IMG/VR virus record: IMGVR_UViG_3300030329_002997
Location: 1 to 22,577 of that record
Direction: 5' to 3' (one strand)
Origin: a virus
DNA: 22,577 bases
The notes below the pieces were generated by a model that had not been told where the DNA came from, searched no databases, and was given only the letters and a program-made list of their open reading frames with translations. Shown here piece by piece: positions 1 to 6,609 of the stretch. The position numbers and the translations under genes are program-made. Every line of letters begins with the position of its first letter. Within the stretch, counting starts at the first letter, position 1.

Positions 1-77
1 TAAGTCCTTGCGTTTAAATAACTTGCGACCCCTGGGAAAAACAGCGTGACAATCTATCGCTTGCGCGCCGTCTAGCG
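1..77. repeat. Terminal direct repeat, left copy (circular joint)
   Basis: These 77 bases are identical to 22501-22577, the last bases of the window. The methyltransferase frame entering at 22577 continues in phase at 78-84 of the left end. This indicates a circular or terminally redundant 22,500-bp unit. An overlap of exactly 77 bases is also what a de Bruijn assembler with k=77 leaves on a circular contig, so it is not proof of a physical terminal repeat. Confidence 0.95.
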
Positions 78-84
78 ATCGCAT
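1..84 (-). CDS. DNA methyltransferase, N-terminal part (continues at 22500)
   Basis: This is the 5' end of the methyltransferase gene whose main part is at 21718-22577. Going down from the ATG at 84-82 the frame is open to position 1 and continues at 22500. Positions 22501-22577 are the second copy of 1-77. The ATG lies 11 bp after the stop of the beta-helix gene (96-98). No convincing Shine-Dalgarno site precedes it, so translation may be coupled to that gene. No other ATG, GTG or TTG in this frame lies upstream of the DPPY motif, which makes this start the only reasonable one. The first ~35 residues are basic and not recognisable. Confidence 0.7.
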   Translation of the reverse strand, partial: MRSLDGAQAIDCHAVFPRGRKLFKRKDL

Positions 85-95
85 TTCTGCGATTA

Positions 96-1103
96 TCAGG
101 AAGGACCCGCAAGCCATCGGATTCCCGGACCTGGCGACAAAGTCCCGGAATTGGCGGAGTTTAGCTTCCGTTCAGCCGGACCGCGTCGACCTCCATCATC
201 CAGTACGATCGCTCCGTCCCAATAGCGAACGGGATCAGAAAGATCGCAACGGATCGTGTTGTTCAGGAATCGATGGGGTCCCCCCGCGATCATAACCGTC
301 CCTTCGATATCGTTATCCGCAATCGTGACCCCGGACGAATAGACATTGGATCCCCATATATGCAGTTCGTATCTATGCCGGACTTGGTGTTCCGCGATTC
401 CGATCATACTGTTCGCCGCGATATAGCCGTCGTCCCCGTAATAATAAATTGCGTGGTCTTTATTGTTTTCCCGGATCTCCCCCTGGTGTAATTCGTAGCG
501 TTTCCCGATATTGCGAAACGCACAATTCATAACAGTCAGACCCGGCGCTTCCCGTCCCCCCAGGATCCCCTGGGTCGTGATACTATGGATCCGGCAGTTG
601 AACAGGGAAACGTGATCCGCGTGTCTTAGTTCGACCCCTTCGACCCCGTGACAGATCGACAGGTTGACCAGGACCGAACGGCGACCGACGACGACCGCGT
701 CCTTCCAGTCCACCAGCAGGAGTTGACCCGGATCCCCTTCTGGGTTTATATAGACTTCGTTTGTTTCCGGGTCGACGTAGAACAGCCGGGTCGCGAAACC
801 CAGGTGGTCGAAGTCTTCGACGCGGGAATAGGCTTCCCCCCCGAATTCGACGACCCCGAACATATGATGGTCGACAAGTTTTTCCCGGGTGATCCGCTTA
901 AAATAATCCCCTTCTTTCGTCCAGTCCGTCGCGGCGAACCCTAGCGAAACAACCACTTGCCCATCCCCTTCGATCGTCAGGTCTTCCCGTTGGGTCGACA
1001 GGGACGGGTAGTTCCCTTCCTTAATAATAAAATTATTACAGTGCAGATTCGCCGAAATGATTTTCGACGGGTCCTGTCCTGGGACGATTTCGATTTCTTT
1101 CAT
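96..1103 (-). CDS. Right-handed beta-helix protein, possible tail spike or depolymerase
   Basis: A 335-aa protein. From about residue 130 to 300 it shows short repeats of the kind V.L.NCRI and V.IADNDIEG, typical of right-handed parallel beta-helix (pectate-lyase-like / NosD-like) folds. In phages this fold is common in tail spikes and polysaccharide-degrading enzymes. No catalytic residues can be assigned and no signal peptide is seen. The start has a good ribosome site (AAAGGA, 8 nt before the ATG). It sits after the early-type genes and just before the methyltransferase, far from the tail genes, so it could instead be an accessory gene. The last ~30 residues are odd: they are encoded by a rearranged out-of-frame copy of part of the tail chaperone gene (118-191), so the C-terminus looks newly made. 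Confidence 0.7.
   Translation of the reverse strand: MKEIEIVPGQDPSKIISANLHCNNFIIKEGNYPSLSTQREDLTIEGDGQVVVSLGFAATDWTKEGDYFKRITREKLVDHHMFGVVEFGGEAYSRVEDFDHLGFATRLFYVDPETNEVYINPEGDPGQLLLVDWKDAVVVGRRSVLVNLSICHGVEGVELRHADHVSLFNCRIHSITTQGILGGREAPGLTVMNCAFRNIGKRYELHQGEIRENNKDHAIYYYGDDGYIAANSMIGIAEHQVRHRYELHIWGSNVYSSGVTIADNDIEGTVMIAGGPHRFLNNTIRCDLSDPVRYWDGAIVLDDGGRRGPAERKLNSANSGTLSPGPGIRWLAGPS
118..191. repeat. 74-bp rearranged copy of tail chaperone sequence (copy A)
   Basis: This stretch has the same 74 bases as 10385-10458 but with two adjacent internal blocks exchanged. The outer parts (118-133 and 169-191) match 10385-10400 and 10436-10458. The 25-bp block at 134-158 matches 10411-10435, and the 10-bp block gtttagcttc at 159-168 matches 10401-10410. 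Here it lies inside the 3' end of the beta-helix gene and is read in a different frame from the chaperone gene. Confidence 0.93.
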
Positions 1104-1124
1104 CGGTCAATCCTTTACGAAATA

Positions 1125-1153
1125 GGCGGTCGGTTCTGAGTCAACCGACCGCC
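1125..1153 (-). terminator. Perfect 11-bp hairpin before the beta-helix gene
   Basis: Bases 1125-1135 and 1143-1153 form a perfect 11-bp GC-rich stem with a 7-nt loop. On the minus strand it is followed by TATTTCG, a poor U-tract, and then by the ribosome site of the beta-helix gene. It could end or weaken transcription from the 1194-1637 gene, or act as a processing or stability element. Confidence 0.5.
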
Positions 1154-1160
1154 CCGCTTG

Positions 1161-1184
1161 CAAAACCCCGGGGAACATCCCCGG
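1161..1184 (-). terminator. Hairpin with short T-run after the coiled-coil membrane gene
   Basis: CCGGGG (1168-1173) pairs with CCCCGG (1179-1184) around a 5-nt loop. On the minus strand the stem is followed by GGTTTTGC. It lies 10 bp after the stop of the gene at 1194-1637 and is the first of two hairpins in tandem. It may be a weak intrinsic terminator. Confidence 0.4.
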
Positions 1185-1193
1185 ATCAATTGG

Positions 1194-1637
1194 TCACTTG
1201 GTTCCGTGTCCGTTCTTAATAATCTTGTCTTTGCGGCGGTTGTCGACGACCGCCCCGCCTAGTCCCAGGACGCCAGAAATTCCAAGAATCGTGGCGACGA
1301 TCTGGGTCGGTTCGAATCCACCGCCGGCGATCGTGGTCGCGAGACCCCCGACGATTTCGACAATTTCCGCTTTGATCCGATCCTGTTCGTCCAGGTCGGA
1401 GACCGCCGCGGCGACCTTGGCGTTGAAGGATTCGATCCGGGCGTTCAGTTCCGCCTGGGCGATCCCGATTTCCCCTTCCATTTCGACCCGGGTCACTTGC
1501 CGATTTTCATGGATTAGGGAACCGGTCCGGGACGCCATTCCGAACAGCCAGGTGTTAAGGCAGATCGTGATAATTAAGGCGATCACGGCCCCGCGATTAT
1601 GGTCCGCCAGTTTCAGAAATTTATTCAATAAATCCAT
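1194..1637 (-). CDS. Small membrane protein with two hydrophobic segments and a coiled coil (holin-like candidate)
   Basis: 147 aa. Residues ~17-34 form a hydrophobic segment, ~40-95 are charged and helical with coiled-coil character, ~96-131 form a second, glycine-rich hydrophobic stretch, and the end is basic (NRRKDKIIKNGHGTK). The ribosome site GGAAGGAAT precedes the ATG and overlaps the stop of the upstream zinc-finger gene, which suggests coupling. The layout fits a holin or other phage membrane protein, but no family is recognised. It is the last gene before two tandem hairpins. The lysis role is inferred from topology alone. Confidence 0.65.
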   Translation of the reverse strand: MDLLNKFLKLADHNRGAVIALIITICLNTWLFGMASRTGSLIHENRQVTRVEMEGEIGIAQAELNARIESFNAKVAAAVSDLDEQDRIKAEIVEIVGGLATTIAGGGFEPTQIVATILGISGVLGLGGAVVDNRRKDKIIKNGHGTK

Positions 1638-1640
1638 ATT

Positions 1641-1811
1641 CTATTCCTTCCGGGGATTCGTCAGGTTCAGGGACTTATAGCAGTTTGAACAGATCCGGAT
1701 CGGGCGTCCCCGGTCGGGTGAGATCCGGACGAATTTATGGACCTTTTTCCGGCAAAAAGCGCAGTCTCGCGTAAATCCCTTTTTTACTGTTTCGAATCGG
1801 GGTCGCGACAT
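1641..1811 (-). CDS. 56-aa two-CxxC zinc-finger-like protein
   Basis: A short gene with ATG at 1811-1809 and stop at 1643-1641. The product has CAFC at residues 17-20 and CSNC at 41-44 in a basic protein (RPRFETVKKG near the start, many Lys/Arg). Four cysteines as two CxxC pairs 20 residues apart fit a small zinc ribbon, usually DNA-, RNA- or protein-binding. It overlaps the end of the preceding gene by 28 bp, and its last codons contain the ribosome site of the next gene. That tight packing supports it being real. Function unknown. Confidence 0.75.
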   Translation of the reverse strand: MSRPRFETVKKGFTRDCAFCRKKVHKFVRISPDRGRPIRICSNCYKSLNLTNPRKE

Positions 1812-1978
1812 GACAAGGTCCAGAGTTGGGGTCCGGCGTCGGGATTCGGCCGGGTGAAATAATACGTTTTATGTTTACCGGTCAGGGGTTCCAGGGTCCC
1901 GCCGTTTAAGGTCCAGCCGAATCGACAGCAAAGATCGCGGTACTGTATCAAGAATTCTCGTTTTGGGTCTGTTGCCAT
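1784..1978 (-). CDS. Hypothetical 64-aa protein
   Basis: Begins MATDPKREFLIQYRDLCCRF and ends in DPDSKQ. It has no recognised domain; it is aromatic-rich (YYFTRP, LWTLSC) and looks like a small globular protein. ATG 1978 is preferred over the TTG two codons upstream because GGGGGA lies 11 nt before it and the upstream gene stops at 1981-1983, two bases away. It belongs to the compact run of small genes downstream of the promoter near 3.8 kb. Confidence 0.65.
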   Translation of the reverse strand: MATDPKREFLIQYRDLCCRFGWTLNGGTLEPLTGKHKTYYFTRPNPDAGPQLWTLSCRDPDSKQ

Positions 1979-1980
1979 GA

Positions 1981-2259
1981 TCAAGAATCATCCCCCTTTT
2001 CTACAATAAACAATCCCGCGTCCTGGATCACTTGCTGATATTTCCCCATCGCTTTCGGCTTAATCAGGCAATTCTCAGAGCGATACAACGAATCATTAAC
2101 CTGGCCATATGTTATGAGTAGGTCGACCGCCGCGGCGATGACCTGTTTCGCTTGGTCCAGTTCCCGGTCCAGGTCCCCGATCGCCTGGACCGCGGACATG
2201 TGGGCTTCCACGTCGATGGAGTCTATATATTCCATCTGTTTTTTTGTGAATTCCGCCAT
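1981..2259 (-). CDS. Hypothetical 92-aa helical protein
   Basis: Begins MAEFTKKQMEYIDS and is predicted mostly alpha-helical (heptad-like AVQAIGDLDRELDQAKQVI). The open frame extends upstream, but ATG 2259 is chosen because GGAG lies 9 nt before it and because it overlaps the stop of the preceding zinc-finger gene by one base. No family is recognised. Its place among small early-type genes suggests an accessory or regulatory role. Confidence 0.65.
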   Translation of the reverse strand: MAEFTKKQMEYIDSIDVEAHMSAVQAIGDLDRELDQAKQVIAAAVDLLITYGQVNDSLYRSENCLIKPKAMGKYQQVIQDAGLFIVEKGDDS

Positions 2260-2447
2260 TAGTGATTTCTCCAGCGTACCCCCCCGGCATCGTCGAACCG
2301 TTTCCGGTAATCCTTCTGGGATTCCTTGACCAGACCGCGTCGACAGACCGGGCATATCCCGACCGCGTGGCCGATTCCGATTTCATTCGTCCCGCGACAG
2401 ATCGGACACCGCCGCGGCTGGACTTTCAGGGGATCGGGTTCGTTCAT
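2259..2447 (-). CDS. 62-aa two-CxxC zinc-ribbon protein
   Basis: CPIC (14-17) and CPVC (32-35) are separated by a short glycine-rich segment (NEIGIGHAVG), an arrangement typical of rubredoxin-like zinc ribbons. The C-terminus is basic. The start codon lies inside the 3' end of the replication-candidate gene (65-bp overlap), and the stop overlaps the next start by one base, so translation is probably coupled. No specific partner can be named. Confidence 0.75.
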   Translation of the reverse strand: MNEPDPLKVQPRRCPICRGTNEIGIGHAVGICPVCRRGLVKESQKDYRKRFDDAGGVRWRNH

Positions 2448-3141
2448 AGTGTGTTTCCAGTTGGTTTCGGGTTTTAGACTTTCGGACCGGGCCGGTCGCG
2501 TGGGTCAGGGTCCGGATCAGATAGCCGGCGGGGTTGAAGTTCCGGACCCCGCGCGCTTTCCGCATCACTTGTTCCGCCAGGGCGTTTCGGGCCGCTTCGA
2601 CGACGTTTTCCGGTTGGTGTTTTGTCAAAAGGTCCAGGGCGACCCGTTTATTCACTTCGCATACCTTCAGGAGTCGATCCGCTTCCGCGTAGGCCGCGGA
2701 TCCGGTCGATTCGTCCTGGAACAGAAAATCCTGGTCCGGCGGGTCTATCGGGAGTTTCTTTCGGCGGGACAGGGAGAGGTTAAATCCCGGGGGGATCCCG
2801 TCGTCTGTCGTTCCCCCGCCGGACCAGGCGGTCGCCTGTTCGGGGTGTTCGGCCAACTGATAGACCGGGGCCGATCGGCGGCTGTACTGGTTGGACTGGA
2901 TCAGTCCCCGGTCTTCTAATTCTCTCAGTCCCTTCCCAATGGTTTTAGAGGATTTCTTGAATCGGCGGGTGATTAGGCGATAGGAGGGAAAGCACGTTCC
3001 GGTATTGAAATCGGCGAACGATAGGAGAATAATATAGATTTCCCGCGCCGCTGGTGACAGGCGCGGGAAATAGTCCCGCAAGATCCAGAGATAGACCTTA
3101 CAGAACAGGGGCCGTCCGTGGTCGTCTAAGATTCCGTCCAT
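2383..3141 (-). CDS. Winged-helix protein, candidate replication initiator
   Basis: 252 aa. Residues ~28-95 form a helix-turn-helix/winged-helix domain (AAREIYIILLSFAD, then SYRLITRRFKKSSKTIGKG and LRELEDRGLI), the pattern of phage and plasmid replication-protein N-termini. A charged linker follows, then a helical C-terminal part with FNPAGYLIRTLT (~202-213), a motif I associate with replication-initiator-like phage proteins. It is the only replication candidate here; no polymerase, primase or helicase is seen. It could also be a transcription regulator. The ribosome site is weak, and the start is 9 bp after the preceding gene. An origin might lie within or near it, but no iterons were seen. 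Confidence 0.6.
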   Translation of the reverse strand: MDGILDDHGRPLFCKVYLWILRDYFPRLSPAAREIYIILLSFADFNTGTCFPSYRLITRRFKKSSKTIGKGLRELEDRGLIQSNQYSRRSAPVYQLAEHPEQATAWSGGGTTDDGIPPGFNLSLSRRKKLPIDPPDQDFLFQDESTGSAAYAEADRLLKVCEVNKRVALDLLTKHQPENVVEAARNALAEQVMRKARGVRNFNPAGYLIRTLTHATGPVRKSKTRNQLETHYERTRSPESPAAAVSDLSRDE

Positions 3142-3150
3142 GAAATCCGG

Positions 3151-3354
3151 TTAAATTTTCCGATCTATCAGGGTTCCGTCCGGTCGGCGGCGAACGACGC
3201 GGCCGGGGTGTTCGGGGTCCTGGGTGTATAACGTCGCATAGGGTCCTTGTCCGATGATGACCAGGGGATCCAGACCGCCCCGCGGCTGGTCGCCCGCTAC
3301 GACCGGGCGGACCTGGTCCCGTGGTTCATATTCGATTTCTATCTTGATTTTCAT
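3151..3354 (-). CDS. Hypothetical 67-aa protein
   Basis: Starts MKIKIEIEYEPRDQ and contains GQGPYATLYTQD followed by a basic stretch RVVRRRPDG. It is probably a small beta-rich protein. A strong ribosome site (AAGGAAGG) lies before the ATG. It follows the 28-aa membrane peptide gene and precedes the replication candidate by 9 bp. No family recognised. Confidence 0.6.
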   Translation of the reverse strand: MKIKIEIEYEPRDQVRPVVAGDQPRGGLDPLVIIGQGPYATLYTQDPEHPGRVVRRRPDGTLIDRKI

Positions 3355-3376
3355 GGGGTCCTTCCTTGCCAGGGGA

Positions 3377-3463
3377 TCAGAATTTCCGAAGTATTAACCA
3401 GTAACATATCGCCAGGAATACGGCGGTCACATTCGCGATCGCGATCAGGTACAGAATTTCCAT
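3377..3463 (-). CDS. 28-aa single-pass membrane micropeptide
   Basis: The frame from ATG 3463 to stop 3377 encodes MEILYLIAIANVTAVFLAIC followed by YWLILRKF, almost entirely one hydrophobic segment with a basic end. AAAGG lies 8 nt before the ATG. Codon choice matches the neighbours. Peptides like this can act as membrane regulators or antiholins, but nothing here shows the function. It lies just after a strong hairpin at 3486-3521. Confidence 0.55.
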   Translation of the reverse strand: MEILYLIAIANVTAVFLAICYWLILRKF

Positions 3464-3480
3464 CGACGGGGCCTTTCGCT

Positions 3481-3521
3481 AAAATCCCCCGGTGACAGGA
3501 AGGACATCCAGTCACCGGGGG
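3481..3521 (-). terminator. Perfect 11-bp hairpin, terminator or attenuator
   Basis: CCCCCGGTGAC (3486-3496) pairs perfectly with GTCACCGGGGG (3511-3521) around a 14-nt loop. On the minus strand the stem is followed by ATTTTAGC. It lies 12 bp after the small gene ending at 3533 and before the next start at 3463, so it probably reduces transcription into the downstream genes. Confidence 0.5.
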
Positions 3522-3532
3522 CGGGGAGAAAA

Positions 3533-3771
3533 TCAGCCGTTTACGTGTGACCGGTAGCCCAATTCATTATCCCGCTTATGGATCCAGGCGGTCCAGCCGT
3601 TCGGTTCAGAAACCGACCGGTATTGACCAAGGTCCGCGGGGCGGTCTTTCCGGGGTTCGTTGCTATAGTCATTGCAGACAATAAAAAAAGCTAAACAGGT
3701 TTCCGGGTCGTTAGGTGCGCTAAGGATCCGCGGTCCTGTTCAGCTTTGGTTTTTTTCGTGATTGATTTCAT
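3533..3771 (-). CDS. Small protein gene with an apparent -1 frame change (possible pseudogene or frameshift)
   Basis: The frame from 3739 to the stop at 3533 is open and has codon use like the neighbours. It reads ...APNDPETCLAFFIVCNDY and ends WIHKRDNELGYRSHVNG. It has no ATG, GTG or TTG. A start with AGGTG spaced 4 nt upstream exists at 3771 (MKSITKKTKAEQDRGS), but in the zero frame, which stops at 3691. A -1 shift between 3739 and 3694 would join them into ~79 aa. No classical X XXY YYZ heptamer is seen there, so a point indel, an assembly error, or unusual recoding are all possible. The tail module, by contrast, has a clear slippery site. The product is not recognised. Confidence 0.5.
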
Positions 3772-3781
3772 AGCGCACCTA
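3712..3781 (-). promoter_or_regulatory. 11-bp inverted repeat that can hide the ribosome site
   Basis: TAGGTGCGCTA on the minus strand (3771-3781) contains the AGGTG ribosome site and the first base of the ATG at 3771. Its perfect complement TAGCGCACCTA occurs 48 nt downstream (3712-3722). In the transcript these could pair and block initiation. As DNA they could also be a paired operator. The role is inferred; the repeat itself is plainly visible. Confidence 0.55.
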
Positions 3782-4002
3782 TGGTTTATCTTCTTTCAAT
3801 ATACCCCATAGTCGGATCGAATGCAAAATTTCTACAACGAATTCGAACGGTAGCTGCGCAAAACCGCGTTGAAGGGCCAAAAATGGACGAAATATATCAT
3901 ATAAGAAACATATTTCCCGGTCCGGTCTGGGTGATTCTTAACAATATCTTTTGGGGTCTGGTGTGTCTGTGCGTCGCCAGTCGTTACCAGGACCGCCTGG
4001 AA
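3772..4002. other. Intergenic regulatory region without a supported gene
   Basis: About 230 bp between the membrane-protein genes and the small-gene operon. It is AT-rich, with several TATA-like stretches near 3893-3912. Besides the promoter near 3.8 kb I see no open frame on the minus strand. A plus-strand frame begins at 3781, but it lacks a ribosome site and typical codon use. This is the natural place to look for control elements or an origin. Confidence 0.5.
3798..3826 (-). promoter_or_regulatory. Sigma70-like promoter for the leftward small-gene operon
   Basis: On the minus strand TTGCAT (3826-3821) is followed after exactly 17 nt by TATATT (3803-3798). The -10 box matches consensus at 5 of 6 positions, the -35 box at 3 of 6. 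It lies ~27 nt upstream of the ATG at 3771 in the only sizeable gap without a gene, which is AT-rich compared with the rest of the genome. Confidence 0.55.
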
Positions 4003-4197
4003 TCACGGTCGGTTCGACGGGTCGATCATATCCGAGCGCCGATATCGCCGCGGACGACGACGCCAGATCCGCCGGAATCCCCATAGGATCAGGCCGGCCA
4101 GGACCGCGACGGTCAGACCGACCCCGACCTGGGCGGGTATCGATGGTCCGGGATCGATTTCGACCCGGACGGTCTGTTGTTCCTGAATAATTCCCAT
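4003..4197 (-). CDS. Small single-pass membrane protein, lysis candidate
   Basis: 64 aa: a short acidic N-terminal part, one hydrophobic segment at ~23-42 (QVGVGLTVAVLAGLILWGF), then a strongly basic tail (RRIWRRRPRRYRRS). It starts one base after the stop of the coiled-coil membrane protein and lacks its own strong ribosome site, so it is probably coupled to it. Together they resemble small phage holin, spanin or antiholin pairs, though no family can be named. Confidence 0.55.
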   Translation of the reverse strand: MGIIQEQQTVRVEIDPGPSIPAQVGVGLTVAVLAGLILWGFRRIWRRRPRRYRRSDMIDPSNRP

Positions 4198-4198
4198 A

Positions 4199-4483
4199 CT
4201 ACGGGACGACCGGCGGCGCGTGGCCGGATCCGGCCGCGACCGACTTGATAATCCAGGCCGCGGTCGCGACAGCGCCGCCGGTCGCGACCGCCCAGACCGC
4301 CCGGAGAATTCGATTCTGGACCGCCAGGGATTGTTCCTGTCTTTCTTCGATCCGGACGACCTTTTTCGCGATCCCTTCGTCGCCGTTCCCGTTCAAGATA
4401 TGGTCGTGTTCTGTTACCTTTTGGAACATAATCGCCATTTTTGCTTCATCCGGTAGATTTAGGGTTGTGTCACTTAGTCCCAT
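4199..4483 (-). CDS. Coiled-coil protein with C-terminal membrane segment (XhlA-like, lysis candidate)
   Basis: 94 aa. Residues ~30-60 are charged and helical (VVRIEERQEQSLAVQNRIL), followed by a hydrophobic segment (~63-83, VWAVATGGAVATAAWIIKS). A coiled coil followed by a C-terminal membrane anchor is the layout of XhlA-type haemolysin/holin accessory proteins. It overlaps the end of the glycosyltransferase gene by 14 bp. No endolysin gene is recognisable nearby, so the lysis role rests only on topology and position at the end of the structural operon. Confidence 0.6.
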   Translation of the reverse strand: MGLSDTTLNLPDEAKMAIMFQKVTEHDHILNGNGDEGIAKKVVRIEERQEQSLAVQNRILRAVWAVATGGAVATAAWIIKSVAAGSGHAPPVVP

Positions 4484-5638
4484 GCGGTGTCTTTCTCTTG
4501 GTTGTGTGCCATCCCGGGAGGGGTTTGAATTTCTTGACCAGCCAGGCCAGGGATCGTTCCCCTTTAAAGTCCTGGAAATGCTCGCGGATCGCGGTCCGGT
4601 TCGACTGGACCGCGTGTCCGTTCAGGTGGTAGGGAAATTTGGGCCGGAAATAATGACCAAACCAGGCGCGGCGGTCCAGGACCAGGCGCCCGCCATTAAG
4701 CCAAGTTTTTAGGGACCATTCGACCCCCGATTCCCCCCAGTGATAGAATTGCTCATCATATCCCCCATAGTTCATCCAGGTTTCCCGCCGGCAAAACCAG
4801 GCGGCGCCGATGAATGCCATAATTTCGACGACGTCCGCGGACGTCTTGGCGTCCGGGAGAACCTTGTACCGATAGTCCCGATTGATGTAATAGAAATTCC
4901 CGCCGCCCCGTTCGGCGGTCCAGGTCTCGACATCCAGGATCCGCATCGCCGGGACGACGACCGTCCCGGGATCCGCGGCGTTTTTCAGGGGGACGTCCCA
5001 GCCGGGCGAGAAGTTACAATGACCGTCGACCCGGAACAGATAGACCCCCTGGGCCAGATCCGCCAGGACGTTCGACCCGTGGCGGATCCCTTTCGGTTCG
5101 GCGTCATTGACGACACAGTGGACCCGGTCGTTGTCCATCGCCAGGACCCGTTCCTGGACTTCCAGGTGGTCGTCCCAGGCGTCCAGGAATACCCAGACGT
5201 CGATCGGGCCGATCGCCGTTTCGAATAGCGATTGGATCGTCCGTTCCAGATATTGTTCGTTCCGGGCCGGGATCAGGACGGAGACCGGGTCGGGGATCCA
5301 GCGCCCGACCGGACAGGTCGACCGGGCCAGGTGGACTTTTAAGGGTATCAGGCATCCGCATTTTTGACAGGTCCCGCGGCGGTGGTGTTCGCAGACATTA
5401 CAGATCGCCTTGCGGGTCGCGATCGTGTCCCGTTTGGCGACCGGGTTGACCTGGTGGCGGGTCATGTCACGTAGTGCCTGGACCCCCGCTTTCGCCAGGG
5501 TCCGGATCCGGGTCCCGATCGGCGGTTTCGGGCGGGGGAATTTCCGGTCGATTTCCGCTTCGTCCATCCCGGCGATCCGGGCCAGGTTCCGTTCGTGGAC
5601 GATCGCCAACAGTTTCGGGTCGTGGTTGTGCTGGTAGG

Positions 5639-5642
<4 letters not shown>
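4470..5642 (-). CDS. Family-2-like glycosyltransferase with N-terminal cysteine cluster
   Basis: 390 aa. Residues ~81-115 hold a cysteine cluster (CNVCEHHRRGTCQKCGC, then a later Cys at 110) of the kind seen as a small zinc-binding DUF6171-type domain in phage proteins. From ~119 the GT-A fold begins: PVSVLIPARNEQYLERTIQSL, then WVFLDAWDD (150-158), FRVDGHCNFSPGWD (203-216; DxD-like metal/sugar-nucleotide site) and a GYDEQFYHWGESGVEWS acceptor-side segment (~294-310). The start is GTG at 5642, overlapping the stop of the cysteine-rich gene, with GGAAG upstream. Placed directly after adhesin genes, it may glycosylate virion proteins or alter the host surface; that part is inference. Confidence 0.85.
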
Positions 5643-6232
<590 letters not shown>

Positions 6233-6233
6233 A

Positions 6234-6596
6234 TTACGGAGCGCATTCGGTGAAGGGGATCATCACGAAACAGGCGTACCAGGTCCCGTTGAGATCCTTA
6301 AATACCGGGATGTCGTCGCCGGACGACAGGACCGGAAACGTGGAATCCCCGGTGGTAAACAGTTGGACGGATATCGTGTCCGCGACTTCCGCCCCGTCCG
6401 CGTCCAGTAGTTTCGCGTCGACGGTCGACCCGGTGGCGTTCGCCTGGAGTTTCGCCCGGCGGGGTCCGTTGATCACATCATGGGAGGACCGCGGTCGCCG
6501 CTTCGGGCGGACCCGGACCAGGTTTTCGACCGTCCGGGTCGCCTTGGCGATCCGTTCGGTCGTCCGGCGGTCGAAATTATAGGATCCCCGGGCCAT
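6234..6596 (-). CDS. Hypothetical 120-aa structural-module protein
   Basis: Basic N-terminal third (RRTTERIAKATRTVENLVRV, RPKRRPR) followed by a beta-rich part (RAKLQANATGSTVDAKLL, SVQLFTTGD, WYACFVMIPF). A good ribosome site (AGGGGA) precedes ATG 6596. It lies inside the tail-tip/adhesion cluster, so a virion role is likely, but no family is recognised. Confidence 0.6.
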   Translation of the reverse strand: MARGSYNFDRRTTERIAKATRTVENLVRVRPKRRPRSSHDVINGPRRAKLQANATGSTVDAKLLDADGAEVADTISVQLFTTGDSTFPVLSSGDDIPVFKDLNGTWYACFVMIPFTECAP

Positions 6597-6609
6597 CGAT
6601 TCCCCTTCT

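Noticed and set aside
1979-1984. TTG start for the 66-aa version of the 1784 gene
   Set aside because: The ATG two codons later has the better placed ribosome site and sits just behind the upstream stop.
2260-2355. Longer start for the 92-aa helical protein
   Set aside because: The extension overlaps the zinc-ribbon gene and has no ribosome site, while ATG 2259 has GGAG at normal distance.
3723-3756. Plus-strand terminator (stem near 3723-3737 with T7 run)
   Set aside because: The T-run lies more than 10 nt from the stem and no plus-strand gene precedes it.
3712-3781. Invertible DNA switch or transposon end
   Set aside because: Only 11-bp inverted repeats 48 bp apart and no recombinase or transposase gene anywhere; a transcript hairpin at the ribosome site is the simpler reading.
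3781-4086. Plus-strand open frame of 101 codons in the regulatory gap
   Set aside because: No ribosome site before the ATG, codon use unlike the other genes, no recognisable domain, and its second half is the shadow of the minus-strand gene at 4003-4197.
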